A stretch of DNA of 63,220 bases from a bacterium (GTDB lineage: Bacteria > 4484-113 > JAFGCY01): positions 1-63,220 of the forward strand of contig JAGRNT010000014.1 of the NCBI GenBank assembly GCA_020440605.1, written 5' to 3'. Under the pieces are notes generated by a model. It saw only the letters and a program-made list of their open reading frames with translations. It made no database searches and was not told the DNA's origin. A program made the translations under genes and the position numbers. Positions 33,383-40,306 of the stretch are shown piece by piece (the first letter of the stretch is position 1; each line of letters starts with the position of its first letter).

Positions 33383-34510
33383 ATGGCAAGGGTCAGACCG
33401 AAGGGGCCGGGAATCATCGTGTTCCTGGCAGTGCTGGGCCTGGTGGGCTACGGCGTGTTCATGCTCTACAACCGCCAGCAGGCCACGGGCGGCGGAGGCG
33501 GATCCCAGCAGCAGCAGGGCAAGCTGCCGGCGGTGACGGTCAGCGGCTTCGTGGGCGGGGAGAAGACCGGCTTCCTTGCCAACGCGAAGGTGCAGCGCAT
33601 CCTCAGCCAGAAGTACGGCATCGAACTGGACTACCGCAAGGCCGGCAGCATCGACATGGTGCAGGGCAGCGTGGATGGCCAGGACTTCGTCTGGCCCTCC
33701 AACCAGGTGGCGGAGGAGATCTACCGCGAGCGGCATGGCAACCCGCTCGGCGCCGAGAACATCTTCAATTCCCCGATTGTCATCTACAGCTGGGCCGAGG
33801 TCGTCGATGCGCTGCAGGCGCAGGGTATCGTGCAGCAGGCCGCTTCCGGCCAGTATGAGGCTGACCTCGACGAACTGGTGGCGCTCGTGGATTCCGGCAC
33901 GAAGTGGGAGGATGTCGGCCTGCCGCAGCTCTATGGCCGGATCCTGATCCTCAGCACGGATCCGACCCGCAGCAATTCCGGCAACATGTTCGCGGGACTG
34001 CTTGCCAACGTCTACAACGGCGGTGAGGTGGCCGGGATGGACAGTGCCGGCAGCGTCGTGCCGCGTGTGCGGGAGTACTTCGGCAGGCTCGGTTACCTCG
34101 AGGGTTCCAGCGGCGACCTGTTCCAGCACTACATCGAGCGCGGCATGGGCGAGAAGCCACTCGTCGTCGGCTACGAGAACCAGCTGATTGAATTCAGCAT
34201 CGAGCACCGCGAGCATATCGAGCGCCTGCGTGACAAGGTGCGCATCATCTATCCGCGCCCGACCGTCTGGAGCGGGCATCCGCTGATCGCGATCACCGAG
34301 AACGGCAAGCGGCTGAGCCGGGCCCTGCAGGATGAGGAACTGCAGCGCATCGCCTGGGAGGAGCATGGTTTCAGAAGCGGGATCATCGGTGTCAGCAATG
34401 ATCCGAAGGTGCTCGATGTGATCGGCGTGCCCCAGGATGTCTCGTCCGTGATGCAGATGCCGGGACCGCAGCTCATGCAGGAACTGATCCGCGCACTGGG
34501 CGGAAGCTAG
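33383..34510 (+). CDS. Membrane-anchored substrate-binding domain protein
   Basis: The 375-residue product has one N-terminal membrane helix (about 9-28, GIIVFLAVLGLVGYGVFMLY), a Gly/Gln-rich linker, then a substrate-binding fold (GIELDYRKAGSIDMVQGSVDG, DFVWPSNQVAEEIY, DPTRSNSGNMFAGLLANVYN). Motifs parallel those of the preceding protein (DAVWPANSLW, TSATQSNSGASAYIGYLYA), so the two domains look like duplicates, one tethered by lipid and VWA-linked, one by a helix. AGGAGGG precedes the start and the gap to the upstream gene is 10 bp, indicating an operon. Its 3' end overlaps the convergent coiled-coil gene by 4 bp. Confidence 0.85.
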   Translation: MARVRPKGPGIIVFLAVLGLVGYGVFMLYNRQQATGGGGGSQQQQGKLPAVTVSGFVGGEKTGFLANAKVQRILSQKYGIELDYRKAGSIDMVQGSVDGQDFVWPSNQVAEEIYRERHGNPLGAENIFNSPIVIYSWAEVVDALQAQGIVQQAASGQYEADLDELVALVDSGTKWEDVGLPQLYGRILILSTDPTRSNSGNMFAGLLANVYNGGEVAGMDSAGSVVPRVREYFGRLGYLEGSSGDLFQHYIERGMGEKPLVVGYENQLIEFSIEHREHIERLRDKVRIIYPRPTVWSGHPLIAITENGKRLSRALQDEELQRIAWEEHGFRSGIIGVSNDPKVLDVIGVPQDVSSVMQMPGPQLMQELIRALGGS

Positions 34511-35331
34511 TCGCGCTCAAGGCTGCCGCGGATGTCGATCACCTCGTCCGTCAGGCCATCCTGCAGTTCGAGGTAGGCATCCATCTCGGCGGCCAGCATC
34601 TCCGTCTCCTCGAGGTTGCCGAGCAGGTTGTCAATCTGCATACTGCTGCCGCGCGGGTCGGAGAGCGTGATCGCCTGTTCCACCACCAGGTGCAGGGTAT
34701 CCTCGATCGTCTCCAGCTGCGCCGACAGGTAGTCGAGGTTGGCATGCGCCTTCTGCAGCTTGGCCAGCCGCCGGCCGAGTACATCGACATTCTTCAGCTT
34801 GACCTCGCGCACCCGTTCCTCGGCCTTCCCGATCTCGTCCTGCAGGCGCTCGATGTCGCGGCGGATGCGCTGTTCGTCCGCCCCGTCTATGTACTGTGCA
34901 TAGCGTGACACCGCGCGGGCCAGCTGCAGATAGCTGATCAGCAGCCGCTGGACCTTGCGCCGGTTGTCCTGGTAATAGGGGTCACGGCGCTGGGCGGTAC
35001 CGACGTCGTCATCCTCCAGCCTGGCGGCCTCGTGCTCCAGCCCGGCATAGACACGGCGGTGCTCATCGGACAGGTACTGCCAGACGCTTTCCCGCACGCC
35101 TGTTGCATCATGCTCACGCGCGTCATCGAAGAGGGAATCAACCATCCGCCGGTATCGCGGATTCCCCGCCTGCATATATAGGTAGCCGATCTCCAGTCCG
35201 GCGCCGATCAGCAGCCAGGCGGGGTTGTCGGAGATCAGGCTGAGTGCGACGGGCAGCAGCAGTGCACTGTAGTTCCACCAGTTGCAGAAGGCATGCTTGA
35301 CGTAGCGCAGGCTGGATTGCTTTGCTTTCAT
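34507..35331 (-). CDS. Membrane protein with long coiled coil
   Basis: The 274-residue protein has two short hydrophobic stretches near the N-terminus (about 20-50, YSALLLPVALSLI and AWLLIGAGLEIGYLYM) and then about 200 residues of charged helices with heptad character (RDIERLQDEIGKAEERVREVKL, LAKLQKAHANLDYLSAQLETIEDTL). I do not recognise the family. An ATG at 35352 lies inside a TATAAT hexamer (35351-35356), so the start at 35331 is preferred. It converges on the substrate-binding pair; a cytoplasmic partner for those exported proteins is conceivable but not shown. Confidence 0.75.
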   Translation of the reverse strand: MKAKQSSLRYVKHAFCNWWNYSALLLPVALSLISDNPAWLLIGAGLEIGYLYMQAGNPRYRRMVDSLFDDAREHDATGVRESVWQYLSDEHRRVYAGLEHEAARLEDDDVGTAQRRDPYYQDNRRKVQRLLISYLQLARAVSRYAQYIDGADEQRIRRDIERLQDEIGKAEERVREVKLKNVDVLGRRLAKLQKAHANLDYLSAQLETIEDTLHLVVEQAITLSDPRGSSMQIDNLLGNLEETEMLAAEMDAYLELQDGLTDEVIDIRGSLERD

Positions 35332-35350
35332 CAGGAGCGGGCGTCTGCGC

Positions 35351-35356
35351 ATTATA
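35351..35356 (-). promoter_or_regulatory. -10 TATAAT of the coiled-coil gene
   Basis: Minus-strand TATAAT; transcription would begin near 35344 with a leader of about 13 nt. It overlaps the alternative upstream ATG and so rules that start out. Confidence 0.5.
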
Positions 35357-35383
35357 CGCCAGCGCTCTGCCTGTCCCCCGCCG

Positions 35384-35423
35384 GAAAAGAAAAAGGCCGG
35401 AGCCCTGACGGTTGCTCCGGCCT
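35384..35423 (-). terminator. Rho-independent terminator of the 35-residue gene
   Basis: A 10-bp perfect stem (AGGCCGGAGC, 35394-35403, with GCTCCGGCCT, 35414-35423) is followed on the minus strand by TTTTTCTTTT. It lies 26 nt beyond the stop codon of the lysine-rich gene. Confidence 0.85.
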
Positions 35424-35448
35424 GTCAATATCAGCTCGACAGAAGTTG

Positions 35449-35556
35449 TTACTTCTTCTTGCCACCCTTGCCCGCGGGCTTGCTGGCGGCGCCGGACTTG
35501 GCGGCACCGGTGGACTTGGTTGCGGGCTTGGCGCCTGCTTTGGGCTTTGCGGCCAC
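35449..35556 (-). CDS. 35-residue lysine/alanine-rich basic protein
   Basis: Minus-strand GTG at 35556, with AGGAG 6 nt upstream, opens a 36-codon frame ending TAA at 35449-35451. The product contains only nine amino-acid types, mainly Lys, Ala, Gly, Pro, Ser and Thr, begins MAAKPKAGAKPATKS and ends GGKKK, with about ten Lys and no acidic residue. It resembles the tails of histone-H1-like bacterial proteins and is probably disordered and nucleic-acid-binding (inference). A promoter/operator upstream and a textbook terminator downstream make a chance frame unlikely. A longer frame in another register across the same bases lacks these signals. Confidence 0.7.
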   Translation of the reverse strand: MAAKPKAGAKPATKSTGAAKSGAASKPAGKGGKKK

Positions 35557-35566
35557 TGGTTTCTCC

Positions 35567-35593
35567 TGATCGCATAGTATGTTTGCGCGATCA
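35567..35593 (-). promoter_or_regulatory. Operator-like inverted repeat around the -10 of the lysine-rich gene
   Basis: TGATCGC (35567-35573) and GCGATCA (35587-35593) form a perfect 7-bp inverted repeat with 13-nt spacing. A minus-strand -10-like TACTAT (plus 35574-35579) lies in the spacer, and transcription would start near 35567. The placement fits a repressor site. Confidence 0.5.
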
Positions 35594-35804
35594 GCGAAAT
35601 GATACGATTTCTGCAGGGAAAATCAATGGGTTTCGCGGAAATAACCGGACGATTTTCAGCAGCGCTCCGGCCTGTTCCGGACAGGGCTGAGCCGGATCGT
35701 TGCAGATGCTGAAACAGCCGGACTGATCCGCGGGTAGTATTGCGGACGGGCCAGTGCCGCCGGGCTGTGCTGCTGGCCGGAAATGCAGGTGGAGGAGATA
35801 ATCA

Positions 35805-36584
35805 ATGAAGCAGTTCCTGATTGCGATCCTGATGCTCGTGGCCATGGCCGCGGCCGCGGAGGCGAAGGTGATGACGGAAGTGGTTGAATATGATCACGAT
35901 GGCACGGTGCTCGAGGGCTTCGTGGCCTGGGATGACAGCATCGACGGCGCCCGCCCCGGGGTGCTGGTCGTGCACCAGTGGATGGGGCTCGGCGAGCATG
36001 AAATGGAATGGTGCCGCCGTCTCGCCGCCGAGGGCTATGTGGCAATGGCTGCGGATGTCTACGGCAAGGGTGTGCGTCCCGCGGACCGCGCTGCTGCCGG
36101 CGAACAGGCCGGGATCTACCGCGGCGACCGCGCCCTGATGCGGGGCCGCGTGCAGGCCGGAGTTGACAAGCTGCGCATGCTGCCCGGCGTGGATGCGTCC
36201 CGCGTGGCGGCGATCGGCTTCTGCTTCGGCGGCGGCTGCGTGCTGGAGCTGGCCCGCAGCGGCAGCGACGTCAGCGGCGTGGTGAGCTTCCATGGCAACC
36301 TCGACACCCCAAACCCGGCGGATGCCGCCAACATCAGGGGCAGCGTGCTGGTCTGCCACGGCGCAGACGACCCCTATGTTCCGGCGGAGACCGTCACGGC
36401 CTTCATGGAGGAGATGCGCAGTGCCGGGGTGGACTGGCAGTTCATCGCTTATGGCGACGCCGTGCATTCCTTCACGCATGAAAGCGCCGGAACTGACAAG
36501 AGCGCGGGTGCGGCCTACAACGAGAAGGCCGCGAAGCGCAGCTGGCAGGCCCAGCTGGACTTCTTCCGGGAGATCTTCAGGTAG
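35805..36584 (+). CDS. Dienelactone hydrolase family protein, exported
   Basis: The 259-residue alpha/beta hydrolase has a signal peptide (MKQFLIAILMLVAMAAAAEA) and the dienelactone-hydrolase triad: nucleophile Cys140 in GFCFGGG, Asp in HGADDPYVP and His in DAVHSFTH. Cys as nucleophile separates this family from serine esterases. The usual reaction is hydrolysis of cyclic lactones or related esters; an exported form suggests a different, extracytoplasmic ester. GGAGG precedes the ATG. A terminator follows about 145 nt after the stop. Confidence 0.92.
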   Translation: MKQFLIAILMLVAMAAAAEAKVMTEVVEYDHDGTVLEGFVAWDDSIDGARPGVLVVHQWMGLGEHEMEWCRRLAAEGYVAMAADVYGKGVRPADRAAAGEQAGIYRGDRALMRGRVQAGVDKLRMLPGVDASRVAAIGFCFGGGCVLELARSGSDVSGVVSFHGNLDTPNPADAANIRGSVLVCHGADDPYVPAETVTAFMEEMRSAGVDWQFIAYGDAVHSFTHESAGTDKSAGAAYNEKAAKRSWQAQLDFFREIFR

Positions 36585-36587
36585 GGA

Positions 36588-36709
36588 GGTCCGGAGCAAT
36601 CCGGACAACGGAGCTACCCGCTTCAGCGGTGGACGGAGCTCCGGAGCAATCCGGACAACCGAGGCCAGGCTGCCAGCCTGGCAATTGCCAAGCCAACGGC
36701 TTGGCCTCC
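36588..36709. repeat. Intergenic palindrome cluster
   Basis: GTCCGG-AGCAAT-CCGGAC at 36589-36606 is repeated at about 36640-36657 (20-bp core shared). Between them is CCGC-TTCA-GCGG (36618-36629). Next come GCCAGGCT/AGCCTGGC (36664-36682) and GCCAAGCC/GGCTTGGC (36687-36705), both 8-bp perfect stems with 3-nt loops, enclosed by GAGGCC and GGCCTC. No coding frame is credible here. The whole 36585-36921 gap otherwise holds the terminator and the promoter region of the next gene. Confidence 0.75.
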
Positions 36710-36727
36710 ACAACGCAATGTGCAATT

Positions 36728-36751
36728 GGCGGCCTGCGGGTCGCCATTTTT
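36728..36751 (+). terminator. Rho-independent terminator of the dienelactone hydrolase gene
   Basis: GGCGGCC (36728-36734) pairs with GGTCGCC (36739-36745; one G-T pair) and is followed by A and five T. Confidence 0.65.
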
Positions 36752-36921
36752 CTGAAACATGTACGCCGGATGGGAAATCCGCAGTGATCAGATGGGGATT
36801 GTATTGAGATTGCCTGAAGCGGCGATTCGCCCCTCAAAACCGATTTAACCGATATCAAACCTTCACACTGTCCCGCTAGGCTCTCGTTGCCAAGATAGAA
36901 ACTTCTCTTCCGGAGGCAACG

Positions 36922-38622
36922 ATGAAGGCTTTCCATACGACGGCAGGGATTTCCCTGTCTGCACTGCTGCTGGGTCTCGGCCTGGCGGCCTGCGGCGGGG
37001 GCAGCGATTCCCTGCGCACTGAGAGCACCGTGCTGAACCAGCCCACTGCCCTTGAGAGCAGCGAGCGCACGGTCTCGAAGAAGGAGTCCGGGTTCCTGAC
37101 CTCGGCTCCGGCCCAGGCGGCGGCCCTGCCCGGCAGCGAGCTGGATCTGCTGCCGCTCCTGACCGTCGGCGACGAGGTTCCGCTGCTGACCGGCAGCTGG
37201 CCCGACCTCGAGACCGACCCCAGCCGCACCTACGGCGTGGCCGGGATCCCCGATGGCCTCGGCTGGGTCCAGGCCCGCGGCTACAACTGGGTCTGGGTCA
37301 ACCACGAAATGAGCGCGGGCAACCTGAGCGACTTCTCCAGCACCGTCAGCGGCCAGATCAACGGCGCGCGCGTCAGCATCTTCAAGTTCAACTCCGACTG
37401 GGAATGCCTGGGTGGGATGAACCTGATCAACACCATCGTCGATGAAAGCGGCGTGATCGGCGGGATCAGCCTCGATGGCAACACCGTCAGCCAGAGCGGC
37501 CACGTCTTCAGCCGCTTCTGCTCCGGCAACCTCTCCACGCTCTTCGACCACGGCCAGCCCGTCTGGCTGCCCGGCGAGGAGACCGGCGGCGGCCGTGGCT
37601 GGGCGATCTACCGCGACGGCACCGCGCTCTCGATTGACGACGCGCAGCGCTGCGCCCGCGAGAACAACTGGGCCATGCGCAGCTTCCGCAACGAGACCGT
37701 GCTGGTCGGCACCGATGACTCCACCAACCGTCCGCTGGTGCTCTATGTCGGTGATCGCAGCCACACTGACCGCGACGGCTTCAGGAGCGGCAGCTCCTGG
37801 GTGCTGAACATCGAGGATGCCGCCGGCAACTTCATCAGCAACACCGGCGAGATGCTGACCGGCGAGACTTACCGTGCCAGCTGGGCACTTATTCCCGCTG
37901 AGTACTACACGAACACCGCCGCCTACTACGCCTGGACGGATGCAGCCCCCTGGCGCGGCACGGACTTCGTGCGTCTCGAGGACGGCGAGGAGGATCCGGA
38001 TCAGGACGGCGACTTCTACTTCTTCACGACCGGCAGCAACGGCACGCATGACGTGTACGGTGCACTGTTCAGGCTGGAGTTCAACGAGCGCCGCCCGACC
38101 GGCAGCGGCCGGATCACGCGCCTCGCGGAGGGCGGTCCCGGCAGCTTCATCAGCCCTGACAACCTGACGATCTCCGGCGGCTACATCTACGGCCAGGAGG
38201 ATGTCAACGGCGGTGCCCCGCTCAACCAGATGATCGCCGAGCAGCGCAACGGCAGCGTCTGGCGCATGGACAAGGACGGCGGCAATCAGCTGCGCGTGAT
38301 CACCCAGGACCAGACTCCCTACGACGGCTTCAACACCGCCGGTGAGCTTGCTGCCAACGGGATCAGCATCTGGGAGACGAGCGGGATCATCGAGGTCGGC
38401 GGCTGCCGCGGCGGCAGCGGCCTGCTGTTCACCGTGCAGGCCCACAGCCTGAATGATCCGGCGGACATGGGCGGTGGCAACTACGTGCAGGGCGGCCAGA
38501 TCCTGCTGGCAACCGGCCGGCCCTCCAGCGGCCACGGTCACGGCAAGGGACATGGCAATGGCCATGGCCACGGCCACAGCGGTCATGGCAACGGGCATGG
38601 CAATGGCCACGGCGGGCACTAG
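36922..38622 (+). CDS. PhoX-like (DUF839) lipoprotein with His-rich tail
   Basis: The 566-residue protein has lipobox LAAC (Cys24) followed by GGG. The body resembles the PhoX/DUF839 family of calcium- and iron-dependent alkaline phosphatases: YGVAGIPDGLGWV, WVWVNHEMS, LPGEETGGGRGWAIY and GQEDVNGGAPL hold the Glu, Asn and Asp residues that line the metal centre in that family. Phosphatase activity is likely but not certain. The final 30 residues are HGHGKGHGNGHGH-like, with thirteen His, a probable metal-binding tail. GGAGG precedes the ATG. The gene is monocistronic. TTTAACC and TTCACAC upstream (36844-36868) only weakly resemble phosphate-control boxes. Confidence 0.82.
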   Translation: MKAFHTTAGISLSALLLGLGLAACGGGSDSLRTESTVLNQPTALESSERTVSKKESGFLTSAPAQAAALPGSELDLLPLLTVGDEVPLLTGSWPDLETDPSRTYGVAGIPDGLGWVQARGYNWVWVNHEMSAGNLSDFSSTVSGQINGARVSIFKFNSDWECLGGMNLINTIVDESGVIGGISLDGNTVSQSGHVFSRFCSGNLSTLFDHGQPVWLPGEETGGGRGWAIYRDGTALSIDDAQRCARENNWAMRSFRNETVLVGTDDSTNRPLVLYVGDRSHTDRDGFRSGSSWVLNIEDAAGNFISNTGEMLTGETYRASWALIPAEYYTNTAAYYAWTDAAPWRGTDFVRLEDGEEDPDQDGDFYFFTTGSNGTHDVYGALFRLEFNERRPTGSGRITRLAEGGPGSFISPDNLTISGGYIYGQEDVNGGAPLNQMIAEQRNGSVWRMDKDGGNQLRVITQDQTPYDGFNTAGELAANGISIWETSGIIEVGGCRGGSGLLFTVQAHSLNDPADMGGGNYVQGGQILLATGRPSSGHGHGKGHGNGHGHGHSGHGNGHGNGHGGH

Positions 38623-38906
38623 TCAGCCTGTTCCACGGGATTTCACGAATCCCGATGGAATGCCCGCAGCGGCTTCACACAGGCGGGTTATGCTTCCTGT
38701 GTAACGGACAGTGACAACGGATCCAGACCTCCACCGCGCGGTCCCAGCCCGCCGGTGGAGGATAGTCGCCGGGAGAGCCGGCGCACTGCAGACAACGGAA
38801 CCGGCAGGGCGGCCCAGGAGGCCGCCCTTCGGCCGTTTCTGCCTTGCTGAACCGGTAACCCCGATAACAGGCGGGACCGGGTAGGCCTCGAGCCATGCCA
38901 GGCTGC
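38623..38906. other. Intergenic region with two hairpins
   Basis: No gene is credible. CGGGATT (38636-38642) pairs with AATCCCG (38648-38654), extended by TTCCA/TGGAA with one bulge; it follows the PhoX-like stop by 14 nt. GGGCGGCC (38807-38814) pairs with GGCCGCCC (38820-38827) and is followed by TTCGGCCGTTTCT, a possible terminator. Confidence 0.6.
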
Positions 38907-38912
38907 TAGGAT
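38907..38912 (+). promoter_or_regulatory. -10 hexamer TAGGAT near a start codon
   Basis: TAGGAT ends 8 nt before the ATG at 38921 and no Shine-Dalgarno sequence follows, so the leader would be at most 2 nt. Confidence 0.4.
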
Positions 38913-38920
38913 GCTGGCAG

Positions 38921-40207
38921 ATGAACCTTCACGGGATGCTGCCGCCACAGTCCGCTGCAGGAATTGCCTGCCTGCTGGTGCTGCTGTCGCTCTGCTCCTG
39001 TGCGGCGCAACTGGCCGGATCAGACAGCGTCGCGGAGCAGGTCCGGGCCCGGCCCCAGAGCATCGACCACACACAGTTGCAGCGCAGCGGACGCTCCCCC
39101 TTCCGCGCACCGCAGAGCTTCAATACCCGGGACGTGGACCCCGGCACAGCGATTCTGCATGTCAATCTGCGGGAGTATCGCAGCGAAGCTGTGGTGGCTG
39201 ACGACGGTACGGTCTATATCGTCCTCGGCGATGAGTATCCCCGCTTATCCGGCGAGCGGATGGACCTGCTGGCGATCGGTCCGCAGGGCAGACTGGACTG
39301 GCATTTCCCGCTGGGGCATACCGGACACGCCCAGGTTCAGCTTGACAACAATGGCCTGGCCTATGTCTCTCATGGAAATGCGATCACCAGGCTGGACAGC
39401 GCCGGGATCATCGAGCGGGTGATCCCGCTGGGAACTGAATGCGTGGACTTCTCCGTCGGTGACCAGGGGCAGTTGCTGACAATTTCCGATGACTTCATCG
39501 TGCAGTCACGGGACGGACTTGGCCGCCTGATCTGGACTGCGGACTATCTGCAGGAAGCTGATGAAAATCCCGGCTGGGACTGGCAATTTGATCCGGCGGA
39601 TCTGCCGGGCGGGATTGCATTCCACCCAGGAACCCTGATTCTCTACAACGGAAGACAGCTGTTCCACCTTGGCAAGGGACTTGTCGCCCTCGATGAATTC
39701 TCTGATCAGACCGCACATCTGGAGATCCCGGGAGGAGTGATCGCCGGCGCGGCCCAGCAGGGTCCACAGCTGGTCCTGACAACTCATGACGGCACTATTC
39801 AGTCGCTTGATGAACTGGGCCGGCTGCGCTGGCTGACAACCCTGCCGGATTTCATGAATTCCCGGCCCTGCATTGACAGCCAGGACAATGTGATTGCATG
39901 CAATACGGATGGATACGTGCTCAGTATCAGTGTCCGCGGCGGCGTCAACTGGATCACGGCACTGAATCCTGACGAATCAGCGAAATCTCCGCGCTGGCCA
40001 CCTCCGCACTACAGAGTCATGCTCAGTGCCGATGACCAGATCCTGATCACGGATTCAAGCGGAGGATTGTATTGTCTGGATGATGCGGGTGAGCTGCGCT
40101 TTTCAATTGTACTCAGAATACACAGGAAATGCCATGCGGCCTTCGGTCCCGAGGGGCGGATCCATGCCTTCGCGGGCAACCGCTATGTGATCATCGGCGA
40201 TGTGTAG
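38921..40207 (+). CDS. PQQ-like beta-propeller lipoprotein
   Basis: The 428-residue protein has lipobox LCSC (Cys27). Mature residues begin with LQRSGRSPFRAP, the entry motif of PQQ-type propellers (x-x-SGRS), and continue with blade repeats ending in LD-x-x-G or D-x-x-G-x-x-x-W (LLAIGPQGRLDWHF, ITRLDSAGIIERV, IQSLDELGRLRWL, LYCLDDAGELRFS). It is shaped like BamB but there is no sign of a BAM context. It has no dockerin-like module. It lies 99 bp upstream of the 1144-residue lipoprotein gene on the same strand and may be coordinated with it. Confidence 0.82.
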   Translation: MNLHGMLPPQSAAGIACLLVLLSLCSCAAQLAGSDSVAEQVRARPQSIDHTQLQRSGRSPFRAPQSFNTRDVDPGTAILHVNLREYRSEAVVADDGTVYIVLGDEYPRLSGERMDLLAIGPQGRLDWHFPLGHTGHAQVQLDNNGLAYVSHGNAITRLDSAGIIERVIPLGTECVDFSVGDQGQLLTISDDFIVQSRDGLGRLIWTADYLQEADENPGWDWQFDPADLPGGIAFHPGTLILYNGRQLFHLGKGLVALDEFSDQTAHLEIPGGVIAGAAQQGPQLVLTTHDGTIQSLDELGRLRWLTTLPDFMNSRPCIDSQDNVIACNTDGYVLSISVRGGVNWITALNPDESAKSPRWPPPHYRVMLSADDQILITDSSGGLYCLDDAGELRFSIVLRIHRKCHAAFGPEGRIHAFAGNRYVIIGDV

Positions 40208-40287
40208 GCAACTGCCTGTTGATGCGGGAAGTGTACTCATGCAAGATGCGGGAATGTGTCCTCCACACTCCTGCCGGAAATGTAGTA

Positions 40288-40304
40288 CAGTCCTGGCAGG
40301 ACTG
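40288..40304 (+). promoter_or_regulatory. Perfect 8-1-8 palindrome at a start codon
   Basis: CAGTCCTG (40288-40295), G, CAGGACTG (40297-40304) ends 2 nt before the ATG at 40307 and contains the AGGA that would serve as Shine-Dalgarno. A -10-like TACAGT (40286-40291) overlaps its left arm. It could be an operator, or in RNA a hairpin that hides the ribosome-binding site. Confidence 0.5.
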
Positions 40305-40306
40305 CC

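Noticed and set aside
36844..36882. PHO box upstream of the PhoX-like gene
   Set aside because: TTTAACC and TTCACAC occur but not at the 11-nt period needed, so I did not call a phosphate-control site there.
36577..38619. 680-codon open frame opposite the PhoX-like gene
   Set aside because: Composition is Val/Ala/His-rich and unstructured; the plus strand has lipobox, Shine-Dalgarno and family motifs.
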